A DNA stretch of 64,000 bases from JAKFDK01 sp036676195 (lineage in GTDB: Bacteria; Bacillota; Sulfobacillia; Symbiobacteriales; ZC4RG38). Under the pieces are notes generated by a model that searched no databases, was not told the origin of the DNA, and saw only the letters and a list, made by a program, of their open reading frames with translations. This document shows positions 1-7,990 of this stretch, one piece after another. A program made the position numbers and the translations under genes. The stretch is from positions 25,050 to 89,049 of the forward strand of contig JAKFDK010000106.1 in assembly GCA_036676195.1 (NCBI GenBank), read 5' to 3'. Position 1 is the stretch's first letter. Every line of letters begins with the position of its first letter.

Positions 1-416
1 ATGTGGTTCGCCCGGCCGCGCAAATCGTCCAGCAGGCGGCGCTCCCGGCGGATTGCTTCAAGGATACGCCCCTGCTGGGCCAATGGATGCCGGTGCCGGG
101 ACTCCTTGTAGCGGCGGACCAGAACCTCGTCATCGGCTTCCAAAAACAGAATGGTATAGCTGAAGCCCTGTTTCTCCAGCTCTTCCAGGGCACTCATGGT
201 CTGGGTAAAAAACTGCCCGCCTCGAATGTCAATGCCTAGTCCGAGTTTATTCAGTTTTCCTTCCGACTGCACACACATCTCGGCCATTTTCGGTATGAAC
301 GTAGGTGGAAGATTGTCCACGCAAAAAAAGCCCAGGTCCTCCAGGCATTTTAGGGCCTGGGTCTTACCGGCGCCCGACATGCCTGTGACAATGACCAGGC
401 GAATAATTGACTTCAT
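1..416 (-). CDS. rapZ: RapZ, RNase adapter / nucleotide-binding protein (partial)
   Basis: The gene reads leftward from an ATG at 416 and runs off the left edge, so only about 138 N-terminal residues are visible. The start is MKSIIRLVIVTGMSGAGKT, a Walker A loop at residues 12-19, followed by the family-typical ALKCLEDLGFFCVDNLP segment and, further on, GIDIRGGQFF and FLEADDEVLVRRYKESRHRHPL. These match the RapZ/YvcJ family, P-loop proteins that in enteric bacteria guide RNase E to the GlmZ small RNA and in Firmicutes bind nucleotides with a less clear role. The gene follows the PHP gene on the same strand after about 90 bases, the usual PHP-rapZ-yvcK-whiA order of Clostridia. The C-terminal substrate-binding half is outside the window. 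Confidence 0.95.
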   Translation of the reverse strand, partial: MKSIIRLVIVTGMSGAGKTQALKCLEDLGFFCVDNLPPTFIPKMAEMCVQSEGKLNKLGLGIDIRGGQFFTQTMSALEELEKQGFSYTILFLEADDEVLVRRYKESRHRHPLAQQGRILEAIRRERRLLDDLRGRANH

Positions 417-506
417 TGGTTTCACCCCGCCCCAGTCTTTTCGCTTCCGGGCGGGGTTTTCCTTCCCGTTCACACCAGCCCGTTCATACCGGCCCGCCCA
501 GCCCGG

Positions 507-1439
507 CTACGGGTGCGGCTGCCCTGGTTGGTACTGCCGGCACCAATCAGAGAACGGTGTGCCGGGGTCCGCCGGGAAAGATTCCGCTTCCGGTCGATGT
601 GTGTCTTCCGCCGGTGTCTCACCGGACAGAACTACTGGCTGATCCGCTGCCGCCCGGGGTCGGGAAACCGTCTCCTTTGCCTTCCGCTTGATCAATCCAG
701 GCCCTCCTTTTGCATTCAGGATCTGCTCGGGCCGCAACCCGGCGGCGGCGGCTATCTGCAGGGCCGAATCCAGCCTGCCCACATCCTCGGGCCGGTGCGC
801 ATCTGAACCCAGGCTGAACACGCAGCCCTCGCGGGCGGCCAGACGGCAGTAATCCACCGTCATGTGCCCATGTGAGGCGTTGATTTCCATGGCGGTCTCA
901 CGGTCCGCGCAGGTCCTGGCTAATTCCCGAGTATCGACCTGCAGTCCCCAGCCGGGATGGGTCAGAATGTCGACATCGTGACGACGAACTGCTTCCACCA
1001 GCGCCTTGGTATTGATGTTCCGGGCCCGGAGACGCCATGTGCCGCCAAGCCGGTCCAGTCGGCCGAGGACAAGCAGGTTCCACCCGTCGCGCCAGGTGGG
1101 CGGGATGATGGTCGGATGCATGCCTGCCAGCACCACATCCAGCTTCTCCAGAATTTCCGCAGGCACATCAAGGGCTCCGTCCAGGCTGACCACGTTTGCC
1201 TCCACCCCGGCCAGCACCCGGGCGGAGAGCTCCCCTCCGGCATTCAGCCGCCGCACCTCTCCTACCATTGTGCGCAGGGCAGCCGGACCAGCCGCAATCC
1301 ACGGGTAACTGCGCGGTCCGTGATCGGCAATGCCGACTGCCTGCAGCCCGCGGGCAGCGCCGGCTCGGGCGTTATCGGCCACTGAGCCCCGGCCGTGGCT
1401 GTAACGGGTGTGAGTGTGATAGTCGCTGACGATCTCCAC
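507..1439 (-). CDS. PHP domain metallo-phosphoesterase
   Basis: This 310-residue protein is a single PHP domain. The metal ligand motifs are in order: DYHTHTRYSHG near the N-terminus, GIADHGP at about residue 37, GVEANV at about 79, LAGMHPT at about 105, LTHPGWG at about 160, the NASHGHM segment at about 187 and SLGSDAHRPEDVG at about 210. PHP proteins are trinuclear metal phosphoesterases, and this subgroup includes histidinol-phosphatase-like and YcdX-like enzymes; the substrate is not readable from sequence. The start is a GTG preceded by GATGAGGTGA nine bases upstream. The last 60 residues are proline-rich and probably disordered. It lies directly upstream of rapZ and is probably co-transcribed with it. 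Confidence 0.9.
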   Translation of the reverse strand: MEIVSDYHTHTRYSHGRGSVADNARAGAARGLQAVGIADHGPRSYPWIAAGPAALRTMVGEVRRLNAGGELSARVLAGVEANVVSLDGALDVPAEILEKLDVVLAGMHPTIIPPTWRDGWNLLVLGRLDRLGGTWRLRARNINTKALVEAVRRHDVDILTHPGWGLQVDTRELARTCADRETAMEINASHGHMTVDYCRLAAREGCVFSLGSDAHRPEDVGRLDSALQIAAAAGLRPEQILNAKGGPGLIKRKAKETVSRPRAAADQPVVLSGETPAEDTHRPEAESFPADPGTPFSDWCRQYQPGQPHP

Positions 1440-1594
1440 GGCAGCTTCACCTCATCCCGTAGCTTCCCCAGGCCGCGATAAATCCAGGCTGCGGCTCCAT
1501 GGCGCGAATGGTGCAGGTAAAGGCTCCCGGGACGGGAACTATTTTTAAGGTGGCAACGTGAGATGATCCGTTAACATGTGAAAGGTGGAACCTG

Positions 1595-2725
1595 ATGGAA
1601 CGGTTGAACCAGGTGGTGCAGTCTGCGGCCGATGAACTGCTACAGGAAACTCTGGCAGTAACCCGCATCCCTTCCCCGACCTTTGCGGAGGCCGAGCGGG
1701 CTGCCTACCTGGCCAAGAGGCTGAAGGCACTGGGTCTGCAGGATGTCGGCCACGATGATTTGCACAACGTCTGGGGACGCCTGCCCGGTACGGAGGGTGG
1801 ACCCACCCTGCTGCTAGCCGCCCACACAGATACCGTTTTCCCGGCCGGGACAGACGTGGAACCCCGGTTCGACGGCCGCTTCTGGCGGGCCCCGGGCATC
1901 CGTGACAACAGCGCCTCGGTGGCGCTCACTCTACTCCTGCCGACCATGCTGGACAGGGCGGGCATCCGTCTGCCCGGCGACCTGATCCTGAGCTTCCCGG
2001 TCGGCGAAGAAGGCCTGGGCGACCTGCGCGGCATTCGCGCCCTGGTCAGGCGCTTTCAGGATGAAATTGCGGCCGTGTGCGTTGTTGACGGCAACCTGGC
2101 GAATTTGTGCCACGCCGGCATCAGTGTGCGCCGCCTGGAAGTCACGGGCCGTACACGCGGCGGGCATTCCTGGGGTAATTTCGGTACCACCAGCGCCATC
2201 CATGCCCTGGCCCGGATGGTGGCGCGTATCAGCCGCCTGGAGGTGCCCAACCACCCGAAAACGACCTATAATGTGGGCACTTTTCAAGGCGGTACCACGG
2301 TCAACACAGTCGCCGCCGAAGCCAGCATGCTGATTGATCTGCGTAGCGTGGACGCCAGTGCCCTGGCGGACCTGGAGCGGCAGGTCCGCACCATTCTGGC
2401 TGCCGAGGCCCGAGCCTTCGCTGATCTGGATCTGGCCGTCAAGGTCGTCGGCGACCGCCCGGGAGGCCATATCGACTCCGCCCACCCGGTGGTACAGTGT
2501 GCCATGGCGGCCTACCGGCGGCTGGGTCTGGAGGCCCGGCTGCACCCGGGCAGTACCGATGCCAACATTCCCCTGAGCCTTGGCATTCCCGCCTGCTCGT
2601 TTGGCGTCACGACCGGTGGCGGCGTACACACACTGGACGAATACCTCGATCCGACCAGTCTGGTTCCCGGTATGGCGGCCCTGGCGACCTGGGTTTTCCT
2701 TCTCATGGCAGACCTGCGCATTTGA
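1595..2725 (+). CDS. M20 family metallopeptidase / amidohydrolase
   Basis: This 376-residue protein has the two-domain layout of M20 peptidases. LLLAAHTDTVFP around residue 78 carries the first zinc ligand and the catalytic Asp. PGIRDNSASVA carries the bridging Asp, and FPVGEEGLGDLRG at about 134 carries the general base Glu pair. The lid domain begins near GISVRRLEVTGRTRGGHSWG at about residue 174, and a C-terminal GGGVHTLDEY carries the last zinc His. It probably hydrolyses a peptide or N-acyl amino acid in the cytoplasm, with no visible signal peptide. The ATG has a good AAAGGTGG site nine bases upstream. It diverges from the PHP/rapZ operon. Confidence 0.9.
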   Translation: MERLNQVVQSAADELLQETLAVTRIPSPTFAEAERAAYLAKRLKALGLQDVGHDDLHNVWGRLPGTEGGPTLLLAAHTDTVFPAGTDVEPRFDGRFWRAPGIRDNSASVALTLLLPTMLDRAGIRLPGDLILSFPVGEEGLGDLRGIRALVRRFQDEIAAVCVVDGNLANLCHAGISVRRLEVTGRTRGGHSWGNFGTTSAIHALARMVARISRLEVPNHPKTTYNVGTFQGGTTVNTVAAEASMLIDLRSVDASALADLERQVRTILAAEARAFADLDLAVKVVGDRPGGHIDSAHPVVQCAMAAYRRLGLEARLHPGSTDANIPLSLGIPACSFGVTTGGGVHTLDEYLDPTSLVPGMAALATWVFLLMADLRI

Positions 2726-2782
2726 CCACGGTGCACATAAGATAGGGCGGAATCCCATCAGACCAGAACGGGAGGAAGCCGT

Positions 2783-3298
2783 ATGCCGTACCGCCTGGCC
2801 CAGGCCGTAATGCCCGTTGTTCAACACACGTACCTCGAACACATGTGTGGCGCACCCGCCGCGCATGCGCTCTGGCAAGCTGCCCTCGCCGGTGCGTTCG
2901 TGGGAATGGGCCACCCGCCCACCACGGCTATGAGGGCAGCCGAAACGGTAGAGATGGCCCTGGGCATCCGTGAACCCGCCGGTTACCAGCGGGCCGAGTT
3001 GGCGGCCCTGACCAGGGGCATCGTTCATCCGGCACTGGTTCCCGGGGTCATGGAGGCTCCCGGCATCATGGGCATCAGCCCCGTCGCCATGGGCATCGCC
3101 CCCGGCGCGATGGGCATCACCCCCGGCGCGATGGGCGTCACGCCGGGAATGGCTGGAATGGTCCCGGGGGTCGTCGGCGTGCGTCCCGGTGTAATGGGCA
3201 TGCTTCCCGGCGAGTTGGCGGGTGCTGTCCCCACTGCCGGGCGTCCGGCGCCGCTGTGGGAAATGAACATTCTGGATGTTGATGTTGACCTGGATTAG
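2783..3298 (+). CDS. Small protein with C-terminal seven-residue Gly-Pro-Met repeats
   Basis: This is a 171-residue protein of unknown function, with a strong GGGAGGAAG ribosome site. Residues 1-75 look helical. Residues 83-145 are about nine degenerate seven-residue units built on G-I/V-x-P-G-x-M (for example GIAPGAM, GITPGAM, GVRPGVM), reflected in DNA as 21-base repeats. The tail ends in a short acidic segment (DVDVDLD). The helical part around residues 20-61 (MCGAP...ALAGAFVGMGHPP) resembles residues 36-75 of the protein encoded at 6657-7163, which also ends in seven-residue repeats of a different sequence. No signal peptide is seen. A surface, spore-coat or self-assembling role is possible but not shown by the sequence. 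Confidence 0.75.
   Translation: MPYRLAQAVMPVVQHTYLEHMCGAPAAHALWQAALAGAFVGMGHPPTTAMRAAETVEMALGIREPAGYQRAELAALTRGIVHPALVPGVMEAPGIMGISPVAMGIAPGAMGITPGAMGVTPGMAGMVPGVVGVRPGVMGMLPGELAGAVPTAGRPAPLWEMNILDVDVDLD
3090..3200 (+). repeat. 21-base degenerate coding repeats
   Basis: The unit GGCATCACCCCCGGCGCGAT recurs with a 21-base period and stays in frame, giving the seven-residue units of the surrounding gene. The best-conserved copies lie near 3090-3140, and flanking copies are more diverged. Confidence 0.75.
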
Positions 3299-3314
3299 TA
3301 CGGCCAGACAGGCC

Positions 3315-3343
3315 GGGCCGACTGCCAACACGGCAGTCGGCCC
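3315..3343. terminator. Bidirectional hairpin between convergent genes
   Basis: A 12-bp perfect stem (GGGCCGACTGCC with GGCAGTCGGCCC) has a five-base loop and is followed by AGTTT on the plus strand. It sits between the convergent repeat-protein gene and pgi and can serve both, although the T tract is short. Confidence 0.7.
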
Positions 3344-3354
3344 AGTTTCCGGTC

Positions 3355-4701
3355 TCAATTCAGTCGCTGCTCCAGCCGTTCCTTTTCTGCTTCATATCCG
3401 GGTTTGCCCAACAGCGCAAACATGTTGCGTTTATAGGCCTCTACACCGGGCTGATCAAATGGGTTCACGCCCAGCAAATAGCCGCTGATGGCGCAAGCCT
3501 TTTCAAAGAAATAAACCAGGTTGCCGAACCAACGGGCCGTCAGCTCAGGCACCACGATTTTCAGGTTGGGCACATCGCCGTCGGCGTGGGCCAACAGAGT
3601 ACCCTCACACGCCCGCCGGTTGACTTCATTCATGGTCTGTCCGGCGAGAAAGTTCATACCGTCCAGGTTTTCCGCGTCATGGGGAACGTGGTGATCAGCC
3701 CTGGGGTGCTGCACCCACAGCACCGTTTCGAACAGCCCCCGGCGTCCCTCCTGTATGTACTGGCCCATCGAGTGCAGGTCTGTACTGAAATGAACAGCCG
3801 CCGGGAAGATCCCCTTGCGGTCTTTGCCCTCACTTTCGCCAAACAACTGCTTCCACCACTCGGCGAAATGGTGCAATCCATGCTCGTAGTTGACCAGCAA
3901 CTCCACCGTATATCCCTTGCGGTAAAGGATGTTGCGAACGGCGGCATAACGATAACTGTCATTAACAGCCAGGTCCGGGTCTGCATAAGCCGCCATCGCC
4001 TCAGCCGCCCCCTGGATCATGGCCTCAATCTCGATTCCGGCGGCGGCAATCGGCAGCAGGCCGACGGGAGTCAACACCGAATAGCGGCCACCCACGTCAT
4101 CGGGCACTACAAAGCTTTCGTAGCCTTCGGTGGCGGCCATCTGTTTCAACGCACCGCGCGCCCGGTCGGTGGTCGCATAAATCCGACGTCGGGCGCCTTC
4201 CTTACCGTACTTGCGCTCCATCCAGGCACGCAGAACCCGGAAAGCCACGGCTGGTTCCGTGGTGGTGCCCGATTTAGAAATGACATTGACCGCCACCTCC
4301 CGGTCTTCCAGCAGTTCCAGCAGGTGGGTCAGATAAGTACCACTGATCTGATGCCCGGCAAAATAAACGGCCGGACCCTGCCGCCGTTCCCGCGGCAACT
4401 GGTTATAAAAGGAGTGTCCAAGCATTTCAATCGCTGCCCGGGCGCCCAGGTAGGAGCCACCGATGCCCACCACCACCAGTGCGTCGGCATCGTGGCGGAT
4501 CTGTGCCGCCGCCTCTTGAATCCGGGCAAATTCTGACCGGTCGTAATGCCGGGGCAGGTCCAACCAACCGGTAAATTCCGCCCCCGGTCCGGTGCGCGCG
4601 TGTAAAAGGTCATGAGCCGTCCGCACCTGCGGCGCCAGCAAGTCGAGTTCTGTTTGAGTCAGCGAGGGCAGCGCCTGTCTGTGCTCAAAGCAAATACTCA
4701 T
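3355..4701 (-). CDS. pgi: Glucose-6-phosphate isomerase (classical family)
   Basis: This 448-residue enzyme interconverts glucose 6-phosphate and fructose 6-phosphate in the cytoplasm. Family motifs include LVVVGIGGSYLGARA near residue 76, NVISKSGTTTEPA near 143 (the phosphate-binding loop), GGRYSVLTPVGLLP near 209, and the catalytic ESEGKDRKGIFPA region near 290. The length is typical of the short Firmicute form. The start has a GAGGAGTAA site and lies five bases after the stop of the cupin-type isomerase gene, so the two are almost certainly translated from one mRNA. It is the last gene of the ROK kinase - cupin GPI - pgi operon and is followed by a hairpin. Confidence 0.97.
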   Translation of the reverse strand: MSICFEHRQALPSLTQTELDLLAPQVRTAHDLLHARTGPGAEFTGWLDLPRHYDRSEFARIQEAAAQIRHDADALVVVGIGGSYLGARAAIEMLGHSFYNQLPRERRQGPAVYFAGHQISGTYLTHLLELLEDREVAVNVISKSGTTTEPAVAFRVLRAWMERKYGKEGARRRIYATTDRARGALKQMAATEGYESFVVPDDVGGRYSVLTPVGLLPIAAAGIEIEAMIQGAAEAMAAYADPDLAVNDSYRYAAVRNILYRKGYTVELLVNYEHGLHHFAEWWKQLFGESEGKDRKGIFPAAVHFSTDLHSMGQYIQEGRRGLFETVLWVQHPRADHHVPHDAENLDGMNFLAGQTMNEVNRRACEGTLLAHADGDVPNLKIVVPELTARWFGNLVYFFEKACAISGYLLGVNPFDQPGVEAYKRNMFALLGKPGYEAEKERLEQRLN

Positions 4702-4706
4702 CTCTT

Positions 4707-5543
4707 TTACTCCTCGTCGTCATCCTCGTTCCCCTCATCCAGTTCCGGAAACACCAGCAAACCGGCCACCGCTTCCGGGTTGCCCACCCAGCCGAATCTT
4801 TCCGGGTGGCGCACCGCCGAAACGTAAAGGGGCATACCCTCCTCAAGGCCGAGCTGGGAGTACTCCTCCTCCACGGGCACCATCCGCAGGTCAGCCACAA
4901 GGGTATACCGGGGATTCTCCACAAATTCCGGTTCCCGGTCAGCCCCCACCGTGCAGTAGTAACAGGCACCCCGCCAATTGCGATAAGGTATGTACAGATG
5001 TTCGGGGCTCCGGCTTTCCAGTTCGGCAACCACCAGCACCCGTTTGCCGGGGTTGATGATGACATGGCCGTAGCCAGGCGGGACGATTCCCTTTTGCCCT
5101 GTCTCCACCTCCATGACGACAGCATCCTCTACTTCACCCGGGTTGGTAACCGCCGCTTTCTGGCACAGAACCAGGGCCGTACCCAGCAGTACCTCAACCA
5201 CGTGGGCAGAGGAAAGCCCCCCGGGTCGGTGCGATTCATAATGGCCGTGGGTCTTATTAAACTCCGGACCCAGCTTGCCAGGCGGAACCAGCGTCAGGTG
5301 ATAGACCAGCCCCGCTGCAGCCAACTGCTCACGATCCCTCGGCAGCCCGGCGTCCTGGTACACATGATACGCCGGGTCCGATCCGCCCGGGCTCTCCGGT
5401 TGCATGCGCACGTTCTGCAAATCTGCCAGGGTAACGGGGGCTGCCACCGGACCTGGGCCGTCCCCGCGCCATTCCAACACACCAGTGGTATCATCGACTC
5501 GGATGGGTAAACCGGACACCTTGAGTAAATCTTTCCATGCCAT
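4707..5543 (-). CDS. Cupin-type glucose-6-phosphate isomerase family protein
   Basis: This 278-residue protein resembles the archaeal cupin GPI family (PF06560), which is unrelated in fold to Pgi. The alignment anchors are LVPPGKLGPEFNKTHGHY at residues 85-102, VLLGTALVL at 118-126, VPPGYGHVIINPG at 154-166, and a tail similar to archaeal enzymes up to about residue 210. Compared with Thermococcus/Pyrococcus enzymes as I recall them, the metal ligand order His-His-Glu-His seems to be His101, Glu103, His114, His160, with the middle Glu and His exchanged and a four-residue insertion between them. Residues after about 210 and an acidic tail are extra. It sits between a sugar kinase and pgi. It may be an isomerase or an altered sugar-phosphate binding protein. 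Confidence 0.8.
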   Translation of the reverse strand: MAWKDLLKVSGLPIRVDDTTGVLEWRGDGPGPVAAPVTLADLQNVRMQPESPGGSDPAYHVYQDAGLPRDREQLAAAGLVYHLTLVPPGKLGPEFNKTHGHYESHRPGGLSSAHVVEVLLGTALVLCQKAAVTNPGEVEDAVVMEVETGQKGIVPPGYGHVIINPGKRVLVVAELESRSPEHLYIPYRNWRGACYYCTVGADREPEFVENPRYTLVADLRMVPVEEEYSQLGLEEGMPLYVSAVRHPERFGWVGNPEAVAGLLVFPELDEGNEDDDEE

Positions 5544-5553
5544 CTGGTTCTTT

Positions 5554-6510
5554 TCACCGCCAAATCAGAGTGGCTGCACCCACCAACCCCGCCTCGTTAC
5601 CCAGCCGGGCGCCAACGATGTCCACCTGCCGGGCCGGCCCGCCCAGCGCCCGGCAAGCCACTTCAGCCCTGATGGGGTCCAGCAGCAGATCCCCGGCCCG
5701 GGCCAGGGACCCCCCCACTACAATCATCTCCGGGTTCAAAGCATTGACCACTCCGGCCAGAACACATCCCAGCCGCCGGGCCGCATCGCTGAGGATACCG
5801 GACGCTGTGGGATCGCCGCTCTGGGCTGCTGCCAGAACGGAACGGGCATCGACCTTACCGCGATAAGTATGGTGGGCATGATCACGAATGCTGTTACCCC
5901 GCCCCTGGGCCACCGCCTCCCGGCCTCGGGCAGCCACCGCACTGGCACTGGAATAAACCTCCAGGCAGCCGTGACGGCCGCACCCACAGCGAGGGCCGGA
6001 ATCGTCGACCGGAATATGGCCAAGCTCCCCGGCCAGACCGAAGGCACCGCGATAAATGCGGCCGTCGATAATCAGGCCGCCGCCAACGCCGGTCCCGAGC
6101 GTGACCATGACCACATGCCGCTTACCCCGGGCTGCTCCTGCCCACTGTTCACCAAGGGCCGCGCAGTTGGCGTCGTTATCGACACGCACCGGCAGACGGA
6201 GATGCTCTGACAGGATCGTACCCAGTGCCACGTTCTCCCAGCGCAGGTTCGGCGCCAGCAAAACAGTACCACTGGAAGCATCCACCAAGCCAGGGGCGCC
6301 AACCCCCACGCCCCCGATCTTTTCCCGCACCCGCCGCGGCGACCGGTTGACTGCGTCACGGACCGCCAGCAACAGGTTGTCCACCACGATGGCCGAGCCC
6401 CGCTGAACTTCGGTGGCCCGGTGTCCCTTCCCGTAAATGCGACCGTTATAATCCATCACCCCGGCGGCCACCTTGGTGCCACCCAGGTCAATGCCAATGG
6501 CGTAGGACAT
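5554..6510 (-). CDS. ROK family glucokinase
   Basis: This is a 318-residue sugar kinase of the ROK family, which phosphorylates glucose or a related hexose with ATP. Motifs are the N-terminal phosphate loop AIGIDLGGTKVAAGV, VDNDANCAALGE with the catalytic Asp, the glycine-rich TLGTGVGGGLI, the ROK signature GELGHIPVDDSGPRCGCGRHGCLEVYSS with the zinc-binding Cys triad, and a final GSLA / GNEAGLVGAA segment. The open frame extends to an ATG at 6561, but that codon overlaps a TATAAT box, so I place the start at ATG 6510. A CTG at 6522, about 8 bases after GGGAGG, is an alternative. It is the first gene of the operon with the two isomerases. Confidence 0.93.
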   Translation of the reverse strand: MSYAIGIDLGGTKVAAGVMDYNGRIYGKGHRATEVQRGSAIVVDNLLLAVRDAVNRSPRRVREKIGGVGVGAPGLVDASSGTVLLAPNLRWENVALGTILSEHLRLPVRVDNDANCAALGEQWAGAARGKRHVVMVTLGTGVGGGLIIDGRIYRGAFGLAGELGHIPVDDSGPRCGCGRHGCLEVYSSASAVAARGREAVAQGRGNSIRDHAHHTYRGKVDARSVLAAAQSGDPTASGILSDAARRLGCVLAGVVNALNPEMIVVGGSLARAGDLLLDPIRAEVACRALGGPARQVDIVGARLGNEAGLVGAATLIWR

Positions 6511-6559
6511 GTGTTGCGACAGCCGGGGCTCCTCCCTTGCTGTGCCAGAATCCGCCATC

Positions 6560-6588
6560 ATTATAAGCTAGTATCAGCCCAAAGTGAA
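6560..6588 (-). promoter_or_regulatory. Sigma-A promoter of the ROK kinase / GPI operon
   Basis: Reading leftward, TTCACT (6583-6588) and TATAAT (6560-6565) are separated by exactly 17 bases. The -10 box is a perfect match and the -35 box matches at four of six positions. Transcription would start near 6553, inside the longest open frame of the kinase gene, which is why a start at 6510 is preferred. Confidence 0.7.
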
Positions 6589-6656
6589 AGGTGATGGAAA
6601 TATAAGACACGAGGGGCGGCATCCCTTGGAAAGACCGCCCCCATTTACCGGCTATG

Positions 6657-7163
6657 CTAGCAGATCAACTGGGAAAGACCGCCGACGGCCCAGGGCATCT
6701 GCCCCGCAGCCCAGGGCATCTGTCCCACCGCCCAGGGCATCTGCCCCGCAGCCCAGGGCATCTGCCCCGCAGCCCAGGGCATCTGCGCCGTGGTCCACGA
6801 GGGCACGCCCAGAACCCCGGCCTCAAGGCCGGTGATCCCGCGTTCCAGGCCGGTGATCCCTCGCTCCAGACCGGTAATCCCAAGCTCCAGACCGGTGATC
6901 CCGCGTTCCGGCCCGATCACGCCCATCATCCGGCCCGGGCGCACCATCCGCATCTCCGGGGCAATCATCATTCCGGCGCCTTCCCAGCCCTTTACCGTAT
7001 GGTGAGCTTCAGCAGGGGAAAGGCCGGCGGCAACCAGGGCGCCCGCCATGGCCGCGTGAGTGCAGGCCTGGGCACACATGGCGTCAACGGCACTGCTGAG
7101 GTGATGCGCTTCCATCCGACCAATGGGGGCCATTAAGTTGTGAAGCCGGTGCGGCAACCTCAT
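6657..7163 (-). CDS. Small protein with two blocks of seven-residue repeats
   Basis: This is a 168-residue protein of unknown function. Residues 1-70 (from ATG 7163) are helical and His/Met-rich, and include DAMCAQACTHAAMAGALVAA, similar to the N-terminal part of the repeat protein at 2783-3298. Next come four copies of GITGLE-R/L/A and then five copies of MPWA-A/V-GQ, each seven residues long and encoded by 21-base repeats. GAGGAG lies just upstream of ATG 7163; a TTG six bases downstream has better spacing. It lies immediately upstream of the ROK/GPI operon promoter. The N-terminal similarity together with unrelated repeat tails suggests a modular family in which the tail evolves by slippage. 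Confidence 0.75.
   Translation of the reverse strand: MRLPHRLHNLMAPIGRMEAHHLSSAVDAMCAQACTHAAMAGALVAAGLSPAEAHHTVKGWEGAGMMIAPEMRMVRPGRMMGVIGPERGITGLELGITGLERGITGLERGITGLEAGVLGVPSWTTAQMPWAAGQMPWAAGQMPWAVGQMPWAAGQMPWAVGGLSQLIC
6687..6790 (-). repeat. Five 21-base tandem repeats (MPWAxGQ units)
   Basis: The core CCCAGGGCATCTG recurs every 21 bases five times with few substitutions, all in frame with the gene on the minus strand. The copies are contiguous without spacers, so this is not a CRISPR array. Confidence 0.9.
6828..6910 (-). repeat. Four 21-base tandem repeats (GITGLEx units)
   Basis: The core CCGGTGATCCC recurs every 21 bases four times (one copy has GGTAATCCC). It is in frame with the same gene as the neighbouring repeat block but of unrelated sequence. 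Confidence 0.85.
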
Positions 7164-7218
7164 CCACTCCTCTGTATGGCATTCCACGCCCAGAGTATGT
7201 GTGTTATGTAAAGAAGGT

Positions 7219-7245
7219 GCCCGCCGGTGTGAGACAACGGCGGGC
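7219..7245 (-). terminator. Hairpin after the sigma operon
   Basis: On the minus strand an 8-bp GC stem (GCCCGCCG with CGGCGGGC) is followed by CACCTTCTTT. It lies eight bases past the stop codon of the B-box membrane protein gene. Confidence 0.6.
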
Positions 7246-7252
7246 GTCCGTG

Positions 7253-7960
7253 CTAGACATGATTGTCCTTGATCCCGCCCCTGAGCAGATAGGCCCCGGC
7301 GGCGATGAGCAGAAGGGACAGGATAATGCGCTCGGGCAGACCGGAGTTGTAGCGGTAAACCGACAGAACTTCGGTGAGCATGGAACGGGCGATGGCCAGT
7401 ACCCCCACCGCAATCAGGGCGTAGGCCGACAACTTCTTGCTGTCCTTCCCCTGAAACACGGTCAGGTTAAATAAGGGCTCATCCAAAGCGGGCAGTCCCT
7501 TGCGGATCCGGGCATAGGCCTCGCGGGCATCAAAGACACTGAAGAAAATCGCCACCAGTTGCAGCCACGGCTCCAGAATGTTGTCTAACTGCAGCACGTC
7601 GGCCAGTAACAGGGCACCAATAAAACCACCCATCAGGTGCAGGCCGCGGGTCCGCAGCCCCAGATAAAGGTGCCCAAGGCCCGGGAACAACCCGAGAACA
7701 GTCGCCAAAACCTCGTTCTTGCCATCGGGGCCCTTGGACCATTTCGACGCCGGCGGTGCCGGCAAAGGCGAAGGCGGCATGGTCGGGGCTTCCTGCGCCG
7801 GCGGACGGGCGGGTGCGGCTTCCGGGGCAATCCGTGCCTCCAGGCAGGGTCGGCAATATTCCTGCCCATGCAAGGTAATCAGGCACTCCGGGCAAGCTGG
7901 CTTGCCGCAAGTCACGCACAGGGCAAAGGCCTCGCGGTTGGTATGAATCTGACAATACAC
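7253..7960 (-). CDS. B-box zinc-finger membrane protein
   Basis: This 235-residue protein starts with a B-box-like zinc finger (CQIHTNREAFALCVTCGKPACPECL, then YCRPCL), followed by a proline/alanine linker at residues 45-75. Next comes a membrane part with GLFPGLGHLYLGLRTRGLHL (TM2-like) and further hydrophobic segments near residues 105-125, 130-145, 178-195 and 210-228. Such zinc-finger/TM2-like fusions are common in Clostridia, and their function is not established. It is the third gene of a sigma - anti-sigma - B-box operon, 30 bases after the anti-sigma gene, so it may belong to an envelope-stress output. Confidence 0.8.
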   Translation of the reverse strand: MYCQIHTNREAFALCVTCGKPACPECLITLHGQEYCRPCLEARIAPEAAPARPPAQEAPTMPPSPLPAPPASKWSKGPDGKNEVLATVLGLFPGLGHLYLGLRTRGLHLMGGFIGALLLADVLQLDNILEPWLQLVAIFFSVFDAREAYARIRKGLPALDEPLFNLTVFQGKDSKKLSAYALIAVGVLAIARSMLTEVLSVYRYNSGLPERIILSLLLIAAGAYLLRGGIKDNHV

Positions 7961-7990
7961 GAACTATCACTTCCCTAATTTCAAGATGAC

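Noticed and set aside
1931..3358. 475-codon open frame on the minus strand
   Set aside because: It lies opposite the M20 peptidase and repeat-protein genes, both with ribosome sites and family motifs; it is an antisense shadow of GC-rich coding sequence.
6687..6910. Regular 21-base repeats resembling a CRISPR array
   Set aside because: The copies are contiguous, have no spacers, and are in frame as seven-residue units of a protein.
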